A stretch of DNA of 64,000 nucleotides from UBA1952 sp965246855 (GCA_965246855.1 CBDFFP010000006.1:62001-126000), one strand, 5' to 3'; counted from the first letter of the stretch, positions 7,649 to 17,212 are shown. Translations and numbers: made by a program. Notes: generated from the letters alone by a model not told the origin.

Positions 7649-10003
7649 CTACTTGAATTTAAAGTTGTAGGAAACGGAAGGAATAAAACGGAAAAGCGCC
7701 GTCTGCACAGCTTGGGTGCGTTGCGCATTATTGGGGTCTTGCTCAAAGGAAATCTGAAAGGCATTCTCCCGGCCATAAAGATTATACACGGAAAATGCCC
7801 ATTCTGCTTGCCAGCGTTTGCGTTGTTTTCCCTGAAAAGTAGCACCGATGTCCATCCGATGATACGCGGGAAGCCGGTCTTGGTTGCGTCCGTTGTAATA
7901 AAAATAAACCTGCCCGTCCATCTCGTATTTTCCCGAAGGAAACGTAACAGCATTGCCCGTCCAATAAACAAAATTGGCGGAGAGATTCCATCGCTTGGTG
8001 AGCTGATAGAGGCCCACGACGGATATTTCGTGCGTCCGGTCTTGCCGCGTCGGATACCAGCGTCCGCTGTTGATGCCGTTTATCTGTCGCTCGGAGCGGC
8101 TGAGCGTATAGCCAACCCAGCCCGTGAGCTTGCCGGTTTTTTTGCGCAGGAGCAGCTCCAATCCATAGGCACGACCGGAGCCGTAGAGAAGCTGGCCTTC
8201 CACCTCGTTGCGGGCCTGAAGCTGTGCGTTGTCGCGGTAGTCCACCTCATTCTGAATGGCCTTGTAATAAGTCTCCGCAGAAACTTCATACGCATTGTCC
8301 CGGAAATTCTGATAGTAGCCCAACGCAAACTGGTCGGCCAGCGCAGGCGCTACGACGTTGGAACTCATGATGTACCGGTCAGTTGGCGTGGTGGAAGTAG
8401 CGGTGCTTAGCTGCCGGATGTGCTGGATGTTGCGCGCGTAAGAAGCCTTGATGGATTTCTCCGCGCTCAGGACGAAAGACGCCGAAAGACGCGGTTCCAA
8501 CGTGGAATAGCTTTTCACCACCTCACCGCTGTTTGTTCTTATCGTGTCCTTTATGTTCTCTCCCTGAAAAGTGTAATAATCGGAGCCGCCCATCACCAGA
8601 AACAGGCCGCCACGCAGGCCATAATTCAGGTTCAGCCACGGCGTGGGTTTCCAGTCGTTTTGTATCCACGCGGCGTTCTCCCAGCCAAAGCGTTCGGGGA
8701 TGGTAATGTTGTTGATGCCGGTGGAATTTCCGGCGTTTACCTGATTGGGCAGGATGCTGTGGCGAATGGCATTCACGCCGAAACGCCAACTGTTTTTGGG
8801 GTTTTGAAAGAACTGAAATTCCTGCTTGAAATTGAAGTCCTGCAACCGGCTGATAATCTCAAAATCGTTGGGGCCGCTTTTAATCCGAAAGCCGTAGTTG
8901 AAGTTGGAGTAGATGAGCGAGGTGTTGGAAAACAGCTTCGGGTTAAACTCATGGTTCCAGCGCAACGTGCCGGTGGCGTTGCCCCAATCAATACCAAAGA
9001 CGCCCAGGCCCAGCACATCACGGCCAAAATAGCCGGAAAGAAACAGCCGGTCTTTTACACCCAGCCGGTAATTGGCTTTCGCGTTGAAGTCGTAGAAATA
9101 CAGCTTGGTTCCCTTGAGCGAAGTATCCTTTGAAAGCCCCAGAAAAATGTCGGCGTAGGTGCGGCGACCCGTCAGGAGAAACGAGCCTTTTCCTTTTACA
9201 ATCGGGCCTTCTATCGCCAGCCGCGAGGAGATAAGCCCCACCCCGCCTTCCACGCCAAAACGCTGATTGTCGCCGTCGCGCATCGCTACATCCAACACCG
9301 ACGAAAGCCGCCCGCCGTATTGCGCCGGTGGATTGCCTTTAAAGAGCGTTACGTTCTTAATCGCCTCCGACGTGAAGGTGGAGAAAAAGCCCAGCAGGTG
9401 AGACGGGTTATACACCGGCGCTTCGTCCAGCAGAATCAGGTTTTGGTCGGGGCCACCGCCGCGCACAAAAAAACCGCCGCCGCCTTCACCCGGACTTTTT
9501 ACACCCGGAAGTAACTGCAAGACTTTTATCACGTCGCGCTCGCCAAAAATCACCGGCACGTCTTTGATGGCGGCAATGTCCAGCTTTGTTACGCCGGTTT
9601 GTGCCGAGGTCACGTTAGCATTTCGCGCTTCGCCCCGCACAATCACTTCCTGCAGCTCGCGTTTGTTCTCCGAGAGTGCAATGTCTTCCTTCAAAGCGCC
9701 GATGAGATTAATAGCGCGCACTTCGGTTCGGTAGCCGCTGTAAGACACAATCAGGCTGTGTTTCCCGGCGGGCAGCGTGAGGGAATAGAAGCCATACTCG
9801 TTGCTTACCGTTCCGCCACCCTTCTTCTCGGCGATTTCTACAATCGCGCCCAAAACCGTTTCGCCTGTAGCGGCATCGCGGATAATGCCGGAGACCGTGA
9901 AATTCTGCGCGAAGCCCGGCGCACTGAAAAACAGGCCGGCTAAAAGGAGGAGCAATAAACGAAGACGCACTGGCAGGATATATTGAGAACAGAGGAAAGA
10001 CAT
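7649..10003 (-). CDS. TonB-dependent receptor with carboxypeptidase-regulatory domain
   Basis: 784 residues. A signal peptide ending near FAQ (about residue 33) is followed by a CarboxypepD_reg-like beta-sandwich (about 35-115), a plug domain (about 125-235, with FVRGGGPDQNLILLDEAPVYNP) and a beta-barrel to the C-terminus. Within the barrel the aromatic-rich strand pattern and the ending FIPSVSYNFKFK are typical. The length is short for a SusC protein and there is no SusD neighbour, so this is the smaller receptor class paired with DUF4249. It heads a two-gene operon and energy comes from TonB-ExbBD encoded elsewhere. Substrate unknown. Confidence 0.93.
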   Translation of the reverse strand: MSFLCSQYILPVRLRLLLLLLAGLFFSAPGFAQNFTVSGIIRDAATGETVLGAIVEIAEKKGGGTVSNEYGFYSLTLPAGKHSLIVSYSGYRTEVRAINLIGALKEDIALSENKRELQEVIVRGEARNANVTSAQTGVTKLDIAAIKDVPVIFGERDVIKVLQLLPGVKSPGEGGGGFFVRGGGPDQNLILLDEAPVYNPSHLLGFFSTFTSEAIKNVTLFKGNPPAQYGGRLSSVLDVAMRDGDNQRFGVEGGVGLISSRLAIEGPIVKGKGSFLLTGRRTYADIFLGLSKDTSLKGTKLYFYDFNAKANYRLGVKDRLFLSGYFGRDVLGLGVFGIDWGNATGTLRWNHEFNPKLFSNTSLIYSNFNYGFRIKSGPNDFEIISRLQDFNFKQEFQFFQNPKNSWRFGVNAIRHSILPNQVNAGNSTGINNITIPERFGWENAAWIQNDWKPTPWLNLNYGLRGGLFLVMGGSDYYTFQGENIKDTIRTNSGEVVKSYSTLEPRLSASFVLSAEKSIKASYARNIQHIRQLSTATSTTPTDRYIMSSNVVAPALADQFALGYYQNFRDNAYEVSAETYYKAIQNEVDYRDNAQLQARNEVEGQLLYGSGRAYGLELLLRKKTGKLTGWVGYTLSRSERQINGINSGRWYPTRQDRTHEISVVGLYQLTKRWNLSANFVYWTGNAVTFPSGKYEMDGQVYFYYNGRNQDRLPAYHRMDIGATFQGKQRKRWQAEWAFSVYNLYGRENAFQISFEQDPNNAQRTQAVQTALFRFIPSVSYNFKFK

Positions 10004-10122
10004 TTCCTTTCAAAAGGTTGAATGTTTTCCCGGAAAAAGTTGCCCAAAATTGGAGCCTTTCGTTTTAATCCATCCTTAATTTTCGTTCGTGCAATAGAAA
10101 CGGCCTCTTTTGCGTTAAGGCT

Positions 10123-10130
10123 TAGCTTCG
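10123..10130 (+). promoter_or_regulatory. candidate -7 box of the porZ-like gene
   Basis: TAGCTTCG at 10123-10130 resembles the Bacteroidota -7 box (TAnnTTTG) and lies 15 bp before the ATG. No well-spaced -33 TTTG is visible, so support is weak. Confidence 0.35.
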
Positions 10131-10145
10131 TACTCCACACCCACC

Positions 10146-12428
10146 ATGCGTTTCCTTCCCCTTCTTTTTTCGCTGTCCATTCTCACTTTCCCTGCTTCCG
10201 CGCAAAAAGGCGCTATCGGGCAGTGGCAGGCCCATTATCCTTTCAACAGTGTTACCGGCATTGCCACAGATGGCGAGGTGCTGTACGCTGCTTCGTCGCA
10301 GGGGTTTTTCTCTTACAAGCCTTCCACCGGCGAGATGATAACCCACTCTAAAGTGGACGGCATGTCGGACGCCGGAACCGACAAAATCGGCTACGACACG
10401 CTGACGGAAACCGTGGTGCTCACCTACCAGAACGGCAATATTGACCTTTACAAAGGCGGCTCTTTCTACAACATTCCTTCCCTGCGGCTGCGTCCTTCCA
10501 CCGGAGCCAAAACGGTTGCGGATGTGTATTGCGTCAACGGCGTGGCCTATATCAGCACCAGTCTCGGGACGATTGTGCTGGACCTAAAAAAGCAGGAAGT
10601 GCGGGAAAACTATGTCTTCTACAACGGAGGTGACCTGTTGCCGATGAATGCGGTGCGCATCTTCGGCAGCCAGATTTACGCCGCCACTTCGCTCGGTCTT
10701 TACCGCGCGCCGTTGTCGGGCGTGAATCTGCAGGATTTTGCTTCGTGGCAACTGCTTTTGAGTGGTAATGTGGAAGGCTTAACGGTGGCCGGCAGCCGTC
10801 TGTGGCTCTCTACTTCGGAAGGGGTGCTGCGCTACAACGACGGCACGGCACCAGACACGGTTTTCCGCTCCACAGAAGTGGTGCACATTGACCCCTCCAA
10901 CAACGGACTTATTATCTCGCAGGTAGAAAACCGGGGCGGGTACATTCTGGGCCGGGTACGGATTCTGGACACGTCAGGAAGGGTGTTGGACTCCTTCGCA
11001 ACTGGCGTGCTGACCAACACGTTGCAGTTAAACGACACCGCTTTTTATTCCGCCGACAACTGGGCGGGATTGCGGAAACGGACAACCGAATTTGACCCGC
11101 CGCTCCTTGCACCTCCCGGCCCGCAGTCGCCGTCCAACTTCAGGATTGTGGCTCACGACCGGAAGGTGCGCGTGCTGCATGGCTCTTACAACCTTTTGTT
11201 CCAGCCAGTAGGCCGCGGGGGCTGGATATCCAACTATGATGGGAGTACGGATAAGTGGAAACTTCAGCCACCTTTCACCAACGATGCGACCGACTTGATT
11301 GACTACGTGGAGACCAATGCCGGAGCCTATTACGGCTCCATGCGGCGGGGCCTTTTCCTTCAGAAAAAAGACAGCACCGTAACGGATTTTACCGCTGCGC
11401 TGGAGCCTAATGGCGACGACGCGAGCGGCTTCCTGAGAGGGGTAATGAGCATGACCGAGGACCTGGATGGCAACCTGATTGTAGGCCAGTACAAGGCAAT
11501 AACAAATGAATTGGCTATCCTGCAAAAAAGCAATGGCCAGTGGACGCACCTTTCTGCGCCCGGCTCTGCTTTTGTGGGCGGGCTGGCACGCACAGCCGCA
11601 GGATTGCTCACCGATGATTACGGAAACCTGTGGTGGTTTCAGCCGCAAGGCGGCGGCGTGTTTGTTTATGACATGAACCACACGCCTGCCAACCCTGCCG
11701 ACGACAAAAGCAAGCACCTCACCAAAGGCAAAGGCAGCGGCGGACTCTCCTCCCCAGCCGTGTTGAGTATGACAAAGGACCTCGATGGCAGCATCTGGAT
11801 TGGAACGGATGACGGCATGGCCGTCATAAACTGTCCCGGCAGCGTAATTAGCGGCACCTGCGAAGCCACACAGCCCATCGTGAAACTCGACCAGTTTGCA
11901 GGACTTCTTTTCGACAAAGAGCGCGTAAACACCATTGCCGTAGACGGGGCCAACCGCAAATGGGTAGGTACCAACAACGGTGTTTGGCTGCTCTCGCCGG
12001 ATGCGCAGCAGGTGATTGAACGCTTCACGGTGGACAACTCGCCCCTGCCTACCAATGTGGTGCAACGCATCGCGGTGGACGACGTGACCGGCGACGTTTA
12101 CATTGGCACCTCCAACGGCCTGATGAGCTATCGCGGAACGGCCACGGCAGGCAGCGAGACGGAACAAACCGTGCGCATTTTCCCCAACCCGGTGCGCAGC
12201 AATTATCGCGGCACCATTGCCTTTGCTAACCTGCCCACCAACGCCGACGTGCGCATCACGGATATTTCCGGGCAACTGCTGTACCGCACCACCGCTAATG
12301 GCGGACAAGCCACTTGGAACGGCATGGATTACACCGGCAAGCGCCCCCAAACGGGTGTGTATCTTGTGTTTGTAACCAGCAAAGACGGAACCGTGACCAC
12401 GAAAGGAAAGTTTGTATTTGCGGAATAG
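10146..12428 (+). CDS. porZ: PorZ-like type IX secretion protein with C-terminal sorting domain
   Basis: 760 residues, close to PorZ of Porphyromonas (about 776). A signal peptide (ends near ASAQ, residue 19) is followed by repeated propeller-like blocks (IATDGEVLYAASSQGFFSYK; IWIGTDDGMAVIN; RKWVGTNNGVWLL; VYIGTSNGLMSY), consistent with two beta-propellers of the two-component-regulator type. The last about 80 residues form a type A sorting domain (RIFPNPV...GVYLVFVTSKDGTVTTKGKF). PorZ sits on the surface and helps deliver anionic LPS to the T9SS attachment complex. The family call rests on architecture and length; a generic T9SS-sorted propeller protein is the alternative. Confidence 0.8.
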   Translation: MRFLPLLFSLSILTFPASAQKGAIGQWQAHYPFNSVTGIATDGEVLYAASSQGFFSYKPSTGEMITHSKVDGMSDAGTDKIGYDTLTETVVLTYQNGNIDLYKGGSFYNIPSLRLRPSTGAKTVADVYCVNGVAYISTSLGTIVLDLKKQEVRENYVFYNGGDLLPMNAVRIFGSQIYAATSLGLYRAPLSGVNLQDFASWQLLLSGNVEGLTVAGSRLWLSTSEGVLRYNDGTAPDTVFRSTEVVHIDPSNNGLIISQVENRGGYILGRVRILDTSGRVLDSFATGVLTNTLQLNDTAFYSADNWAGLRKRTTEFDPPLLAPPGPQSPSNFRIVAHDRKVRVLHGSYNLLFQPVGRGGWISNYDGSTDKWKLQPPFTNDATDLIDYVETNAGAYYGSMRRGLFLQKKDSTVTDFTAALEPNGDDASGFLRGVMSMTEDLDGNLIVGQYKAITNELAILQKSNGQWTHLSAPGSAFVGGLARTAAGLLTDDYGNLWWFQPQGGGVFVYDMNHTPANPADDKSKHLTKGKGSGGLSSPAVLSMTKDLDGSIWIGTDDGMAVINCPGSVISGTCEATQPIVKLDQFAGLLFDKERVNTIAVDGANRKWVGTNNGVWLLSPDAQQVIERFTVDNSPLPTNVVQRIAVDDVTGDVYIGTSNGLMSYRGTATAGSETEQTVRIFPNPVRSNYRGTIAFANLPTNADVRITDISGQLLYRTTANGGQATWNGMDYTGKRPQTGVYLVFVTSKDGTVTTKGKFVFAE

Positions 12429-12457
12429 AAGCGACCCTGTATGGCTGCTGTTATGAC

Positions 12458-12625
12458 ACCTCATACCTTTCGTATGATACCTCATACGAAAGGTATGAGG
12501 TGTCATACAAACGATATGACGCCTCATACGAAAGGTATGATGCCCCATACGAACGATACGAAGCCTCATACAAACGATATGACGCCTCATACGAAAGGTA
12601 TGATGACTCATACAAACGTTATTCT
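12458..12625. repeat. array B: eight 21-bp tandem units
   Basis: Eight contiguous 21-bp units starting at 12458, 12479, 12500 and so on to 12605. Typical unit: GCCTCATACGAAAGGTATGA plus one base, a small hairpin CATAC/GTATG around five bases. The first unit has its centre inverted (CCTTTCG versus CGAAAGG). The array fills the gap between the porZ-like gene and nif3, both plus strand. The sequence is unrelated to array A although the period is the same. Confidence 0.92.
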
Positions 12626-12685
12626 GCTTTCTAACAAGGGTAGGAAGCCGTTCAACGCCCGAAAGCCCTAATCATCATTCATCAA

Positions 12686-13786
12686 ATGCTGCTCTCCCAA
12701 ATCATCTCTCATCTCGAAGCCCTCGCGCCGCCAGTGTATCAGGAAAGCTATGACAACAGCGGCCTGCAAGTGGGCATTTCTTCCGCCGAAATCAAAGGCG
12801 TTCTCGTTGCGCTGGACATTACCGAAGCCGTTTTGGAAGAAGCCGAAACGCGCGACTGCAACCTTGTTGTGGCCCATCATCCGCTGTTGTTTAAGGGCCT
12901 GAAACGCATCTCCGACGGAACGGCCATTGAGCGCATCGTGCGGCGCGCCATTCAGCGGGACATTCATCTCTACGCCATCCACACCAACCTCGACAACATG
13001 GCCCACGGCGTGAACAAGATGCTTGCCGACAAGCTGGGCTTGCAAGACGCGCGCATTCTTATCCCCCAATACGACACGCTTTGGAAGCTCCAGACCTACG
13101 TGCCCTGCGACGCCGCGCCAAAGTTGTTGGAAGCCCTTTTTGCTGCCGGTGCGGGCCATATCGGCGCGTATTCGGAATGCAGTTTTCAATTGGAAGGAAT
13201 GGGGAATTTCCGGGCCTCGGCAGATGCAAATCCCGCAATTGGAACGGCAGGCGGCGCGCGCGAATCGGTAGCCGAAACAAAGGTGGAAGTGATTGTTCCC
13301 AAACACGCCGAGCGGCAAGTGATACAGGCTTTGTTTTCTGCGCATCCCTATGAAGAAGTCGCCTACGATCTGCTTTCCCTTTCCAATACAAACCCACATC
13401 AGGGCGCGGGAATGATTGGCATTTTGCCCCAGCCGGAGAGCGTGGAGGATTTTCTCCAAAGAATTAAAAACGCACTACACACGGGTTGTATCCGCTACAC
13501 GCTGCCCCGAAAAAAAACGATTCAGAAGGTGGCGGTTTGTGGTGGTTCGGGCGCAGGGTTTCTCTCTCATGCACTCCGCGCAGGCGCGGATGCCTACGTG
13601 ACTGCCGACTTTAAATACCACGAGTTTTTTGAGGGCGAAGACCACATTCTGATAGCCGATGTGGGCCACTGGGAAAGCGAGCAATACACCACCGAACTGC
13701 TTGTTTCTTATCTACAAGCGAAAATCCCTAATTTCGCCGTCCATCCGGCGGGAAGCATCACCAATCCCGTCCGTTATTTCCCTTAA
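12686..13786 (+). CDS. Nif3-like dinuclear metal centre protein
   Basis: 366 residues, the long form with the central insert found in Bacteroidota and Firmicutes (YqfO-like). The N-terminal half has YDNSGLQVG and VVAHHPLLFKG, the C-terminal half has GGSGAGFL and ADFKYHEFF; these supply the histidines and acidic residues of the dinuclear metal site. The inserted segment (about 130-240) corresponds to the PII-like CutA-type domain (EVIVPKHAERQVIQAL, HPYEEVAYDL). Biochemical role is unsettled (GTP cyclohydrolase I type 2 / NIF3 superfamily). It is followed after six bases by the zinc-ribbon gene, a common pairing. Confidence 0.93.
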   Translation: MLLSQIISHLEALAPPVYQESYDNSGLQVGISSAEIKGVLVALDITEAVLEEAETRDCNLVVAHHPLLFKGLKRISDGTAIERIVRRAIQRDIHLYAIHTNLDNMAHGVNKMLADKLGLQDARILIPQYDTLWKLQTYVPCDAAPKLLEALFAAGAGHIGAYSECSFQLEGMGNFRASADANPAIGTAGGARESVAETKVEVIVPKHAERQVIQALFSAHPYEEVAYDLLSLSNTNPHQGAGMIGILPQPESVEDFLQRIKNALHTGCIRYTLPRKKTIQKVAVCGGSGAGFLSHALRAGADAYVTADFKYHEFFEGEDHILIADVGHWESEQYTTELLVSYLQAKIPNFAVHPAGSITNPVRYFP

Positions 13787-13792
13787 TTCCTT

Positions 13793-14554
13793 ATGGCTAT
13801 TGCTAAAGATTTTTCCGTAGAAGAAAAGCTCTCTGCGGTGCTGACGCTGCAAAAGATTGACTCTAAAGTAGATGAAATCAAAACACTGAAAGGCGAGCTT
13901 CCGATGGAAGTGAAAGACCTGGAAGACGAGATTGAAGGTCTCAAAACGCGCCTCAGCAACGTGAACGCCGAGATTGACAGCATCTCTTCTTTTGTGCAGC
14001 AAAAGAACGACGTGAAGAAGGACGCGCAATCCCAGATGAAAAAGCTGGAAAAGCAGCAGGAGAACGTGAAGAATAACCGCGAGTTTGAGGCCATCAACAA
14101 AGAAGTAGAGTATCAGGAACTGGAAGTCCAGCTGGCCGATAAGCACATCCGCGACGCCGAAATTGAGCTAACGGGCCGCACCGACGTGCGCACCCGCACC
14201 GAAACCAAAATCGCCAACCTGAGTGAGGCACTGGAATCGAAGAAGAACGAGCTGGAGAAAATCATCGCCGAGACGGAGCGCGAGGAAAAAGTACTTTCTG
14301 CCGAAAGCGACCGCGCGAAGGAACACGTGGATGGTCGCCTGCTGACCGCTTATGAGCGCATCCGCACCTCTTACCGCAACGGGCTGGCCGTAGTTCCTAT
14401 CGTGCGCGATTCCTGCGGCGGCTGCTACAACGTGATTCCGCCGCAACGGCAAAGCGAAATCCGCCAGCACAAGAAAATCATCGTGTGCGAACACTGTGGC
14501 CGCATTCTGGTGGACGCTGCGCTGAACGGTGAGGAAGGTGCTACGGAAGAGTAG
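13793..14554 (+). CDS. C4-type zinc ribbon protein
   Basis: 253 residues. Residues about 10-190 are a long charged coiled coil (KTLKGELPMEVKDLEDEIEG and onward), followed by a C-terminal zinc ribbon with two Cys pairs, CGGC and CEHC, about 25 residues apart. The family is the CT398-like, nucleic-acid-binding-type zinc ribbon proteins that neighbour Nif3 in many Bacteroidota; the function is not established. Six bases separate it from nif3, so the two form an operon. Confidence 0.9.
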   Translation: MAIAKDFSVEEKLSAVLTLQKIDSKVDEIKTLKGELPMEVKDLEDEIEGLKTRLSNVNAEIDSISSFVQQKNDVKKDAQSQMKKLEKQQENVKNNREFEAINKEVEYQELEVQLADKHIRDAEIELTGRTDVRTRTETKIANLSEALESKKNELEKIIAETEREEKVLSAESDRAKEHVDGRLLTAYERIRTSYRNGLAVVPIVRDSCGGCYNVIPPQRQSEIRQHKKIIVCEHCGRILVDAALNGEEGATEE

Positions 14555-14592
14555 GTATTTCTTCTTTTCACAGAAAAGTCTTTTTAAAAAGC

Positions 14593-14622
14593 ATCCCGTC
14601 CCTTAGCCCGGCGGGATTTTTT
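14593..14622 (+). terminator. intrinsic terminator after the nif3/zinc-ribbon operon
   Basis: ATCCCG (14593-14598) pairs with CGGGAT (14612-14617), followed by a T-rich run. It lies 38 bp after the stop codon. Confidence 0.7.
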
Positions 14623-14660
14623 ATTTTCGCGGCCCGTCTCCTCTTTCCCTTAAACCCCGG

Positions 14661-15218
14661 ATGTCTTTTTTCCCCGCCATTCGCCGGACGATTCTGGCCG
14701 TGATTGATTTTTTTCACGGGCCTTTTTCGCGGTGGATAGACCCGCAGACGTTCCGGTATCTGGCGAGCGGCGGCTCCAATGCGGCGCTGAATCTGCTGGT
14801 GTACTTCGTGGGCTACAATTACATTCTGCAACAGAAGCCGGTTCAGGTATTGGACTATGTGATTGCTCCGCATGTGGGCGCGTTTGTCATTGCGTTTTGC
14901 GTGTCTTTTCCCTACGGTTTTCTGATGTCGCGCTATGTGGTTTTTACGGAAAGTACCCTTCGGGGTCGCGTGCAGCTTTTTCGATATTCGTTGCTTGTGC
15001 TGGTCTGTTTGTGGTTGAACTACGTGTTGATAAAGCTGTTTGTGGAGCATTTTCATTTCTTCCCAAGCATCGCCAACGCCATGACGCAGGCCATCGTGGC
15101 ACTCTTCTCCTATACCTCGCAGCGCTTTTTCACCTTCCGTGCAAAACCCACCGACCCGCTGACGGAAGAAGTGTTTTTGGAAGGGGAAAGTGAACCGCCA
15201 ATGAATAATTTACAATGA
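14661..15218 (+). CDS. GtrA-like four-helix membrane protein
   Basis: 185 residues with four predicted membrane helices, starting around residues 35, 75, 108 and 140. GtrA family hallmarks are FRYLASGGSNAALNLLVYF near the N-terminus and YTSQRFFTF at the end of the last helix. GtrA-like proteins are thought to flip polyprenyl-linked sugars or support cell-surface polysaccharide synthesis. The local neighbourhood (zinc ribbon, folD) gives no further hint of substrate. Confidence 0.88.
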   Translation: MSFFPAIRRTILAVIDFFHGPFSRWIDPQTFRYLASGGSNAALNLLVYFVGYNYILQQKPVQVLDYVIAPHVGAFVIAFCVSFPYGFLMSRYVVFTESTLRGRVQLFRYSLLVLVCLWLNYVLIKLFVEHFHFFPSIANAMTQAIVALFSYTSQRFFTFRAKPTDPLTEEVFLEGESEPPMNNLQ

Positions 15219-15242
15219 ACAGCGAATAATGGATGGCGCGCT

Positions 15243-15283
15243 ATTATTCATTATAAATTATTCATTGTTCATTGTTCATTACC
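15243..15283 (+). repeat. 7-bp tandem leader before folD
   Basis: Heptamers in register: ATTATTC, ATTATAA, ATTATTC, ATTGTTC, ATTGTTC, then ATTACC, ending ten bases before the folD ATG. A TACCTTCG element right after it could be a -7 box for a very short leader. Confidence 0.75.
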
Positions 15284-15292
15284 TTCGCGCCC

Positions 15293-16165
15293 ATGCAGAT
15301 TTTAGACGGAGCCGGAACAGCGTTGCGCATTCAGGAGCGCATCCGGCAAGAGGCGGCAGCAGGGCTGGAAGCGCGGGGACGCGCGCCACATTTGGCAGCC
15401 GTTTTGGTGGGTGACGATCCGGCTTCGCAGGTATATGTGGGCGCAAAAGTGCGGACATGCGAGGCGCTGGGATTCGGTTCTACGCTGATTCGCCGCGACG
15501 CGAATATCCCGGAAAAAGAGTTGCTCCGCATCATTGGGGAAATGAATGCAAATCCGGGTGTAGATGGCATTCTGGTGCAACTTCCGCTGCCGAAGCACAT
15601 TTCTGAAAAGTCCATTATCAATGCTATTTCTCCGGCCAAAGACGTAGATGGTTTTCATCCGGTTTCGCAGGGAAACATGGTGCTGGGACAATCTACTTTT
15701 TTGCCCGCCACGCCGTTTGGCATTCAGCTTTTGTTAAAAGAATACGGCATTGATGTAAGCGGCAAACACGCGGTGGTTATTGGTCGTTCCAACATCGTAG
15801 GAACACCCATGAGTATTCTCCTTAGCCGTCCCGGCGAAGGGGGAAACGCCACCGTAACGCTCACGCATTCGCGCACCCAAAACCTAAAAGACATTTGCTG
15901 GGAAGCAGATATAATTGTAGCCGCTATTGGCAAGCCGCGTTTCGTAACTGCCGATATGGTGAAGGACGGCGCGGTTGTAATAGATGTAGGAATTAACCGC
16001 ATAGAAGACACATCTCGCAAAAGCGGTTATCGTCTTGTCGGCGATGTGGATTTTGATACTGTGGCCCCGAAATGTTCTTTCATTACACCGGTTCCGAAAG
16101 GCGTCGGGCCGATGACGATTTGCGGACTCATGATGAATACGTTGCGGGCGTGGAAGGGTGCGTAG
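15293..16165 (+). CDS. folD: bifunctional methylene-THF dehydrogenase/cyclohydrolase FolD
   Basis: 290 residues from the ATG at 15293, the normal length. FolD interconverts 5,10-methylene-, methenyl- and 10-formyl-tetrahydrofolate using NADP. Signatures: the YVGAKVRTCE region with the catalytic lysine, DGILVQLPLPKH (about residues 82-93), the Rossmann motif VVIGRSNIVGTPM, and PKGVGPMTI near the C-terminus. A shorter start is chosen over an upstream in-frame codon because the family begins with (M)xILDGxxxA. Confidence 0.97.
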   Translation: MQILDGAGTALRIQERIRQEAAAGLEARGRAPHLAAVLVGDDPASQVYVGAKVRTCEALGFGSTLIRRDANIPEKELLRIIGEMNANPGVDGILVQLPLPKHISEKSIINAISPAKDVDGFHPVSQGNMVLGQSTFLPATPFGIQLLLKEYGIDVSGKHAVVIGRSNIVGTPMSILLSRPGEGGNATVTLTHSRTQNLKDICWEADIIVAAIGKPRFVTADMVKDGAVVIDVGINRIEDTSRKSGYRLVGDVDFDTVAPKCSFITPVPKGVGPMTICGLMMNTLRAWKGA

Positions 16166-16198
16166 CATTTTGCGCTGGCCCCTTACAAAACTCATCTA

Positions 16199-16232
16199 AT
16201 TATTCATTATTAATTATTCATTGTTCATTATG
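16199..16232 (+). repeat. 7-bp tandem leader running into the queE start codon
   Basis: ATTATTC, ATTATTA, ATTATTC, ATTGTTC, then ATTATG whose last three bases are the queE ATG. The heptamer phase is kept into the start codon and the sequence is nearly the same as the folD leader. Confidence 0.75.
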
Positions 16233-16829
16233 TTGTCCTATCCCATCATGGAACAATTCTATACCCTTCAGGGGGAAGGTGCGCACAGCGGGCGGGCGGC
16301 GTATTTTATTCGCCTCGGCGGCTGCGATGTGGGCTGTGTGTGGTGTGATGTAAAGGAAAGCTGGCCGGTGGACGCGCATCCAATAATGACGGTGGAGGAA
16401 ATCGTTTCCGCAGCTTCGGCGCACCCCGGAAGAATCGCGGTGATTACGGGTGGAGAGCCAACAATGCACGATTTAAATGCACTTACAGACGGGCTGAAAG
16501 CCGTTGGTTTCCAGATTCATATTGAGACATCCGGCACATCTCCATTACGAGGATATCTGGATTGGATAACGCTTTCGCCGAAGAAATTTAAAGCGCCGCT
16601 GCCCGAAATCTTGCCATTGGCCCACGAGTTAAAAATCGTGGTTTTTAATAAGTCGGATTTTCTTTGGGCGGAAAAATATGCCGCACAGATGGGGTCAAAT
16701 TGCCGCTTATATCTGCAATCCGAATGGAGCAAACGCGAAGCACTTACACCACTCATTTTAGAATACATCCGCAACCATCCGCAGTGGACGCTTTCTTTGC
16801 AAACGCATAAATATTTGGGGATACCGTAA
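16230..16829 (+). CDS. queE: 7-carboxy-7-deazaguanine synthase QueE
   Basis: 199 residues from the ATG at 16230. A radical SAM enzyme of the queuosine pathway that contracts carboxytetrahydropterin to CDG. The start MLSYPIMEQFYTLQGEG, the cluster motif CDVGCVWC (CX3CX2C, about residues 32-39) and ITGGEP (SAM-binding glycine motif) are visible. The protein is slightly short but within the Bacteroidota range. Other queuosine genes are not in the window. Confidence 0.93.
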   Translation: MLSYPIMEQFYTLQGEGAHSGRAAYFIRLGGCDVGCVWCDVKESWPVDAHPIMTVEEIVSAASAHPGRIAVITGGEPTMHDLNALTDGLKAVGFQIHIETSGTSPLRGYLDWITLSPKKFKAPLPEILPLAHELKIVVFNKSDFLWAEKYAAQMGSNCRLYLQSEWSKREALTPLILEYIRNHPQWTLSLQTHKYLGIP

Positions 16830-16858
16830 ATAATGGAAGGAGGATTCATTATTGAGGA

Positions 16859-16902
16859 GCGGAGGTGGAAGAGGCGCGTCTGTGGGCGGTTTGCTTTAAA
16901 TC
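16859..16902. repeat. left direct repeat flanking array C
   Basis: About 44 bp starting GCGGAGGTGGAAGAGG that align with 17120-17163 (GCGGAGTTGGAAGGAGG), with small gaps. The pair brackets array C. Confidence 0.6.
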
Positions 16903-16919
16903 ATTTTGCCCTATTAACC

Positions 16920-17129
16920 AACTAAAGGCGGTTTTCGGCTAACTAAAGAAGGTTTTCGAAGAACTATGAACGGTTTTCGGGTAACTAAAGGCGGTTTTTG
17001 CCCAACTAAGTATGGTTTTTGCCCAACTAAGGGTGGTTTTCGCCCAACTAAAGAAGGTTTTCGGGGAACTAAGAGCGGCTTTGTTCCATCTAAACAAGCT
17101 TTTCAACAAACCAAGGGTTGCGGAGTTGG
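16920..17129. repeat. array C: about ten 21-bp tandem units
   Basis: Units of exactly 21 bp begin at 16920, 16941, 16962, 16983, 17004, 17025, 17046, 17067 and 17088, with a decayed one at 17109. Typical unit: AACTAAAGAAGG then TTTTCGCCC. Palindromy is weak here (AAC/GTT). The array lies in the 383-bp gap between queE and the Crp-type gene, both plus strand. Heptapeptide-like open frames are a by-product of the period. Confidence 0.9.
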
Positions 17130-17163
17130 AAGGAGGAAAGACTGGGGTAGTGCATTTGAATGA
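17120..17163. repeat. right direct repeat flanking array C
   Basis: Second copy of the repeat at 16859-16902; it overlaps the last decayed unit of the array. Confidence 0.6.
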
Positions 17164-17212
17164 ATACAGAGTAGGAATTGAATACAAAGAACAACTTATT
17201 ATTTTACTTTCT

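Noticed and set aside
11028..12611. A 527-codon open frame antisense to the porZ-like gene
   Set aside because: It is the mirror of a well-supported coding region with signal peptide and sorting domain; the antisense translation shows no recognisable domain.
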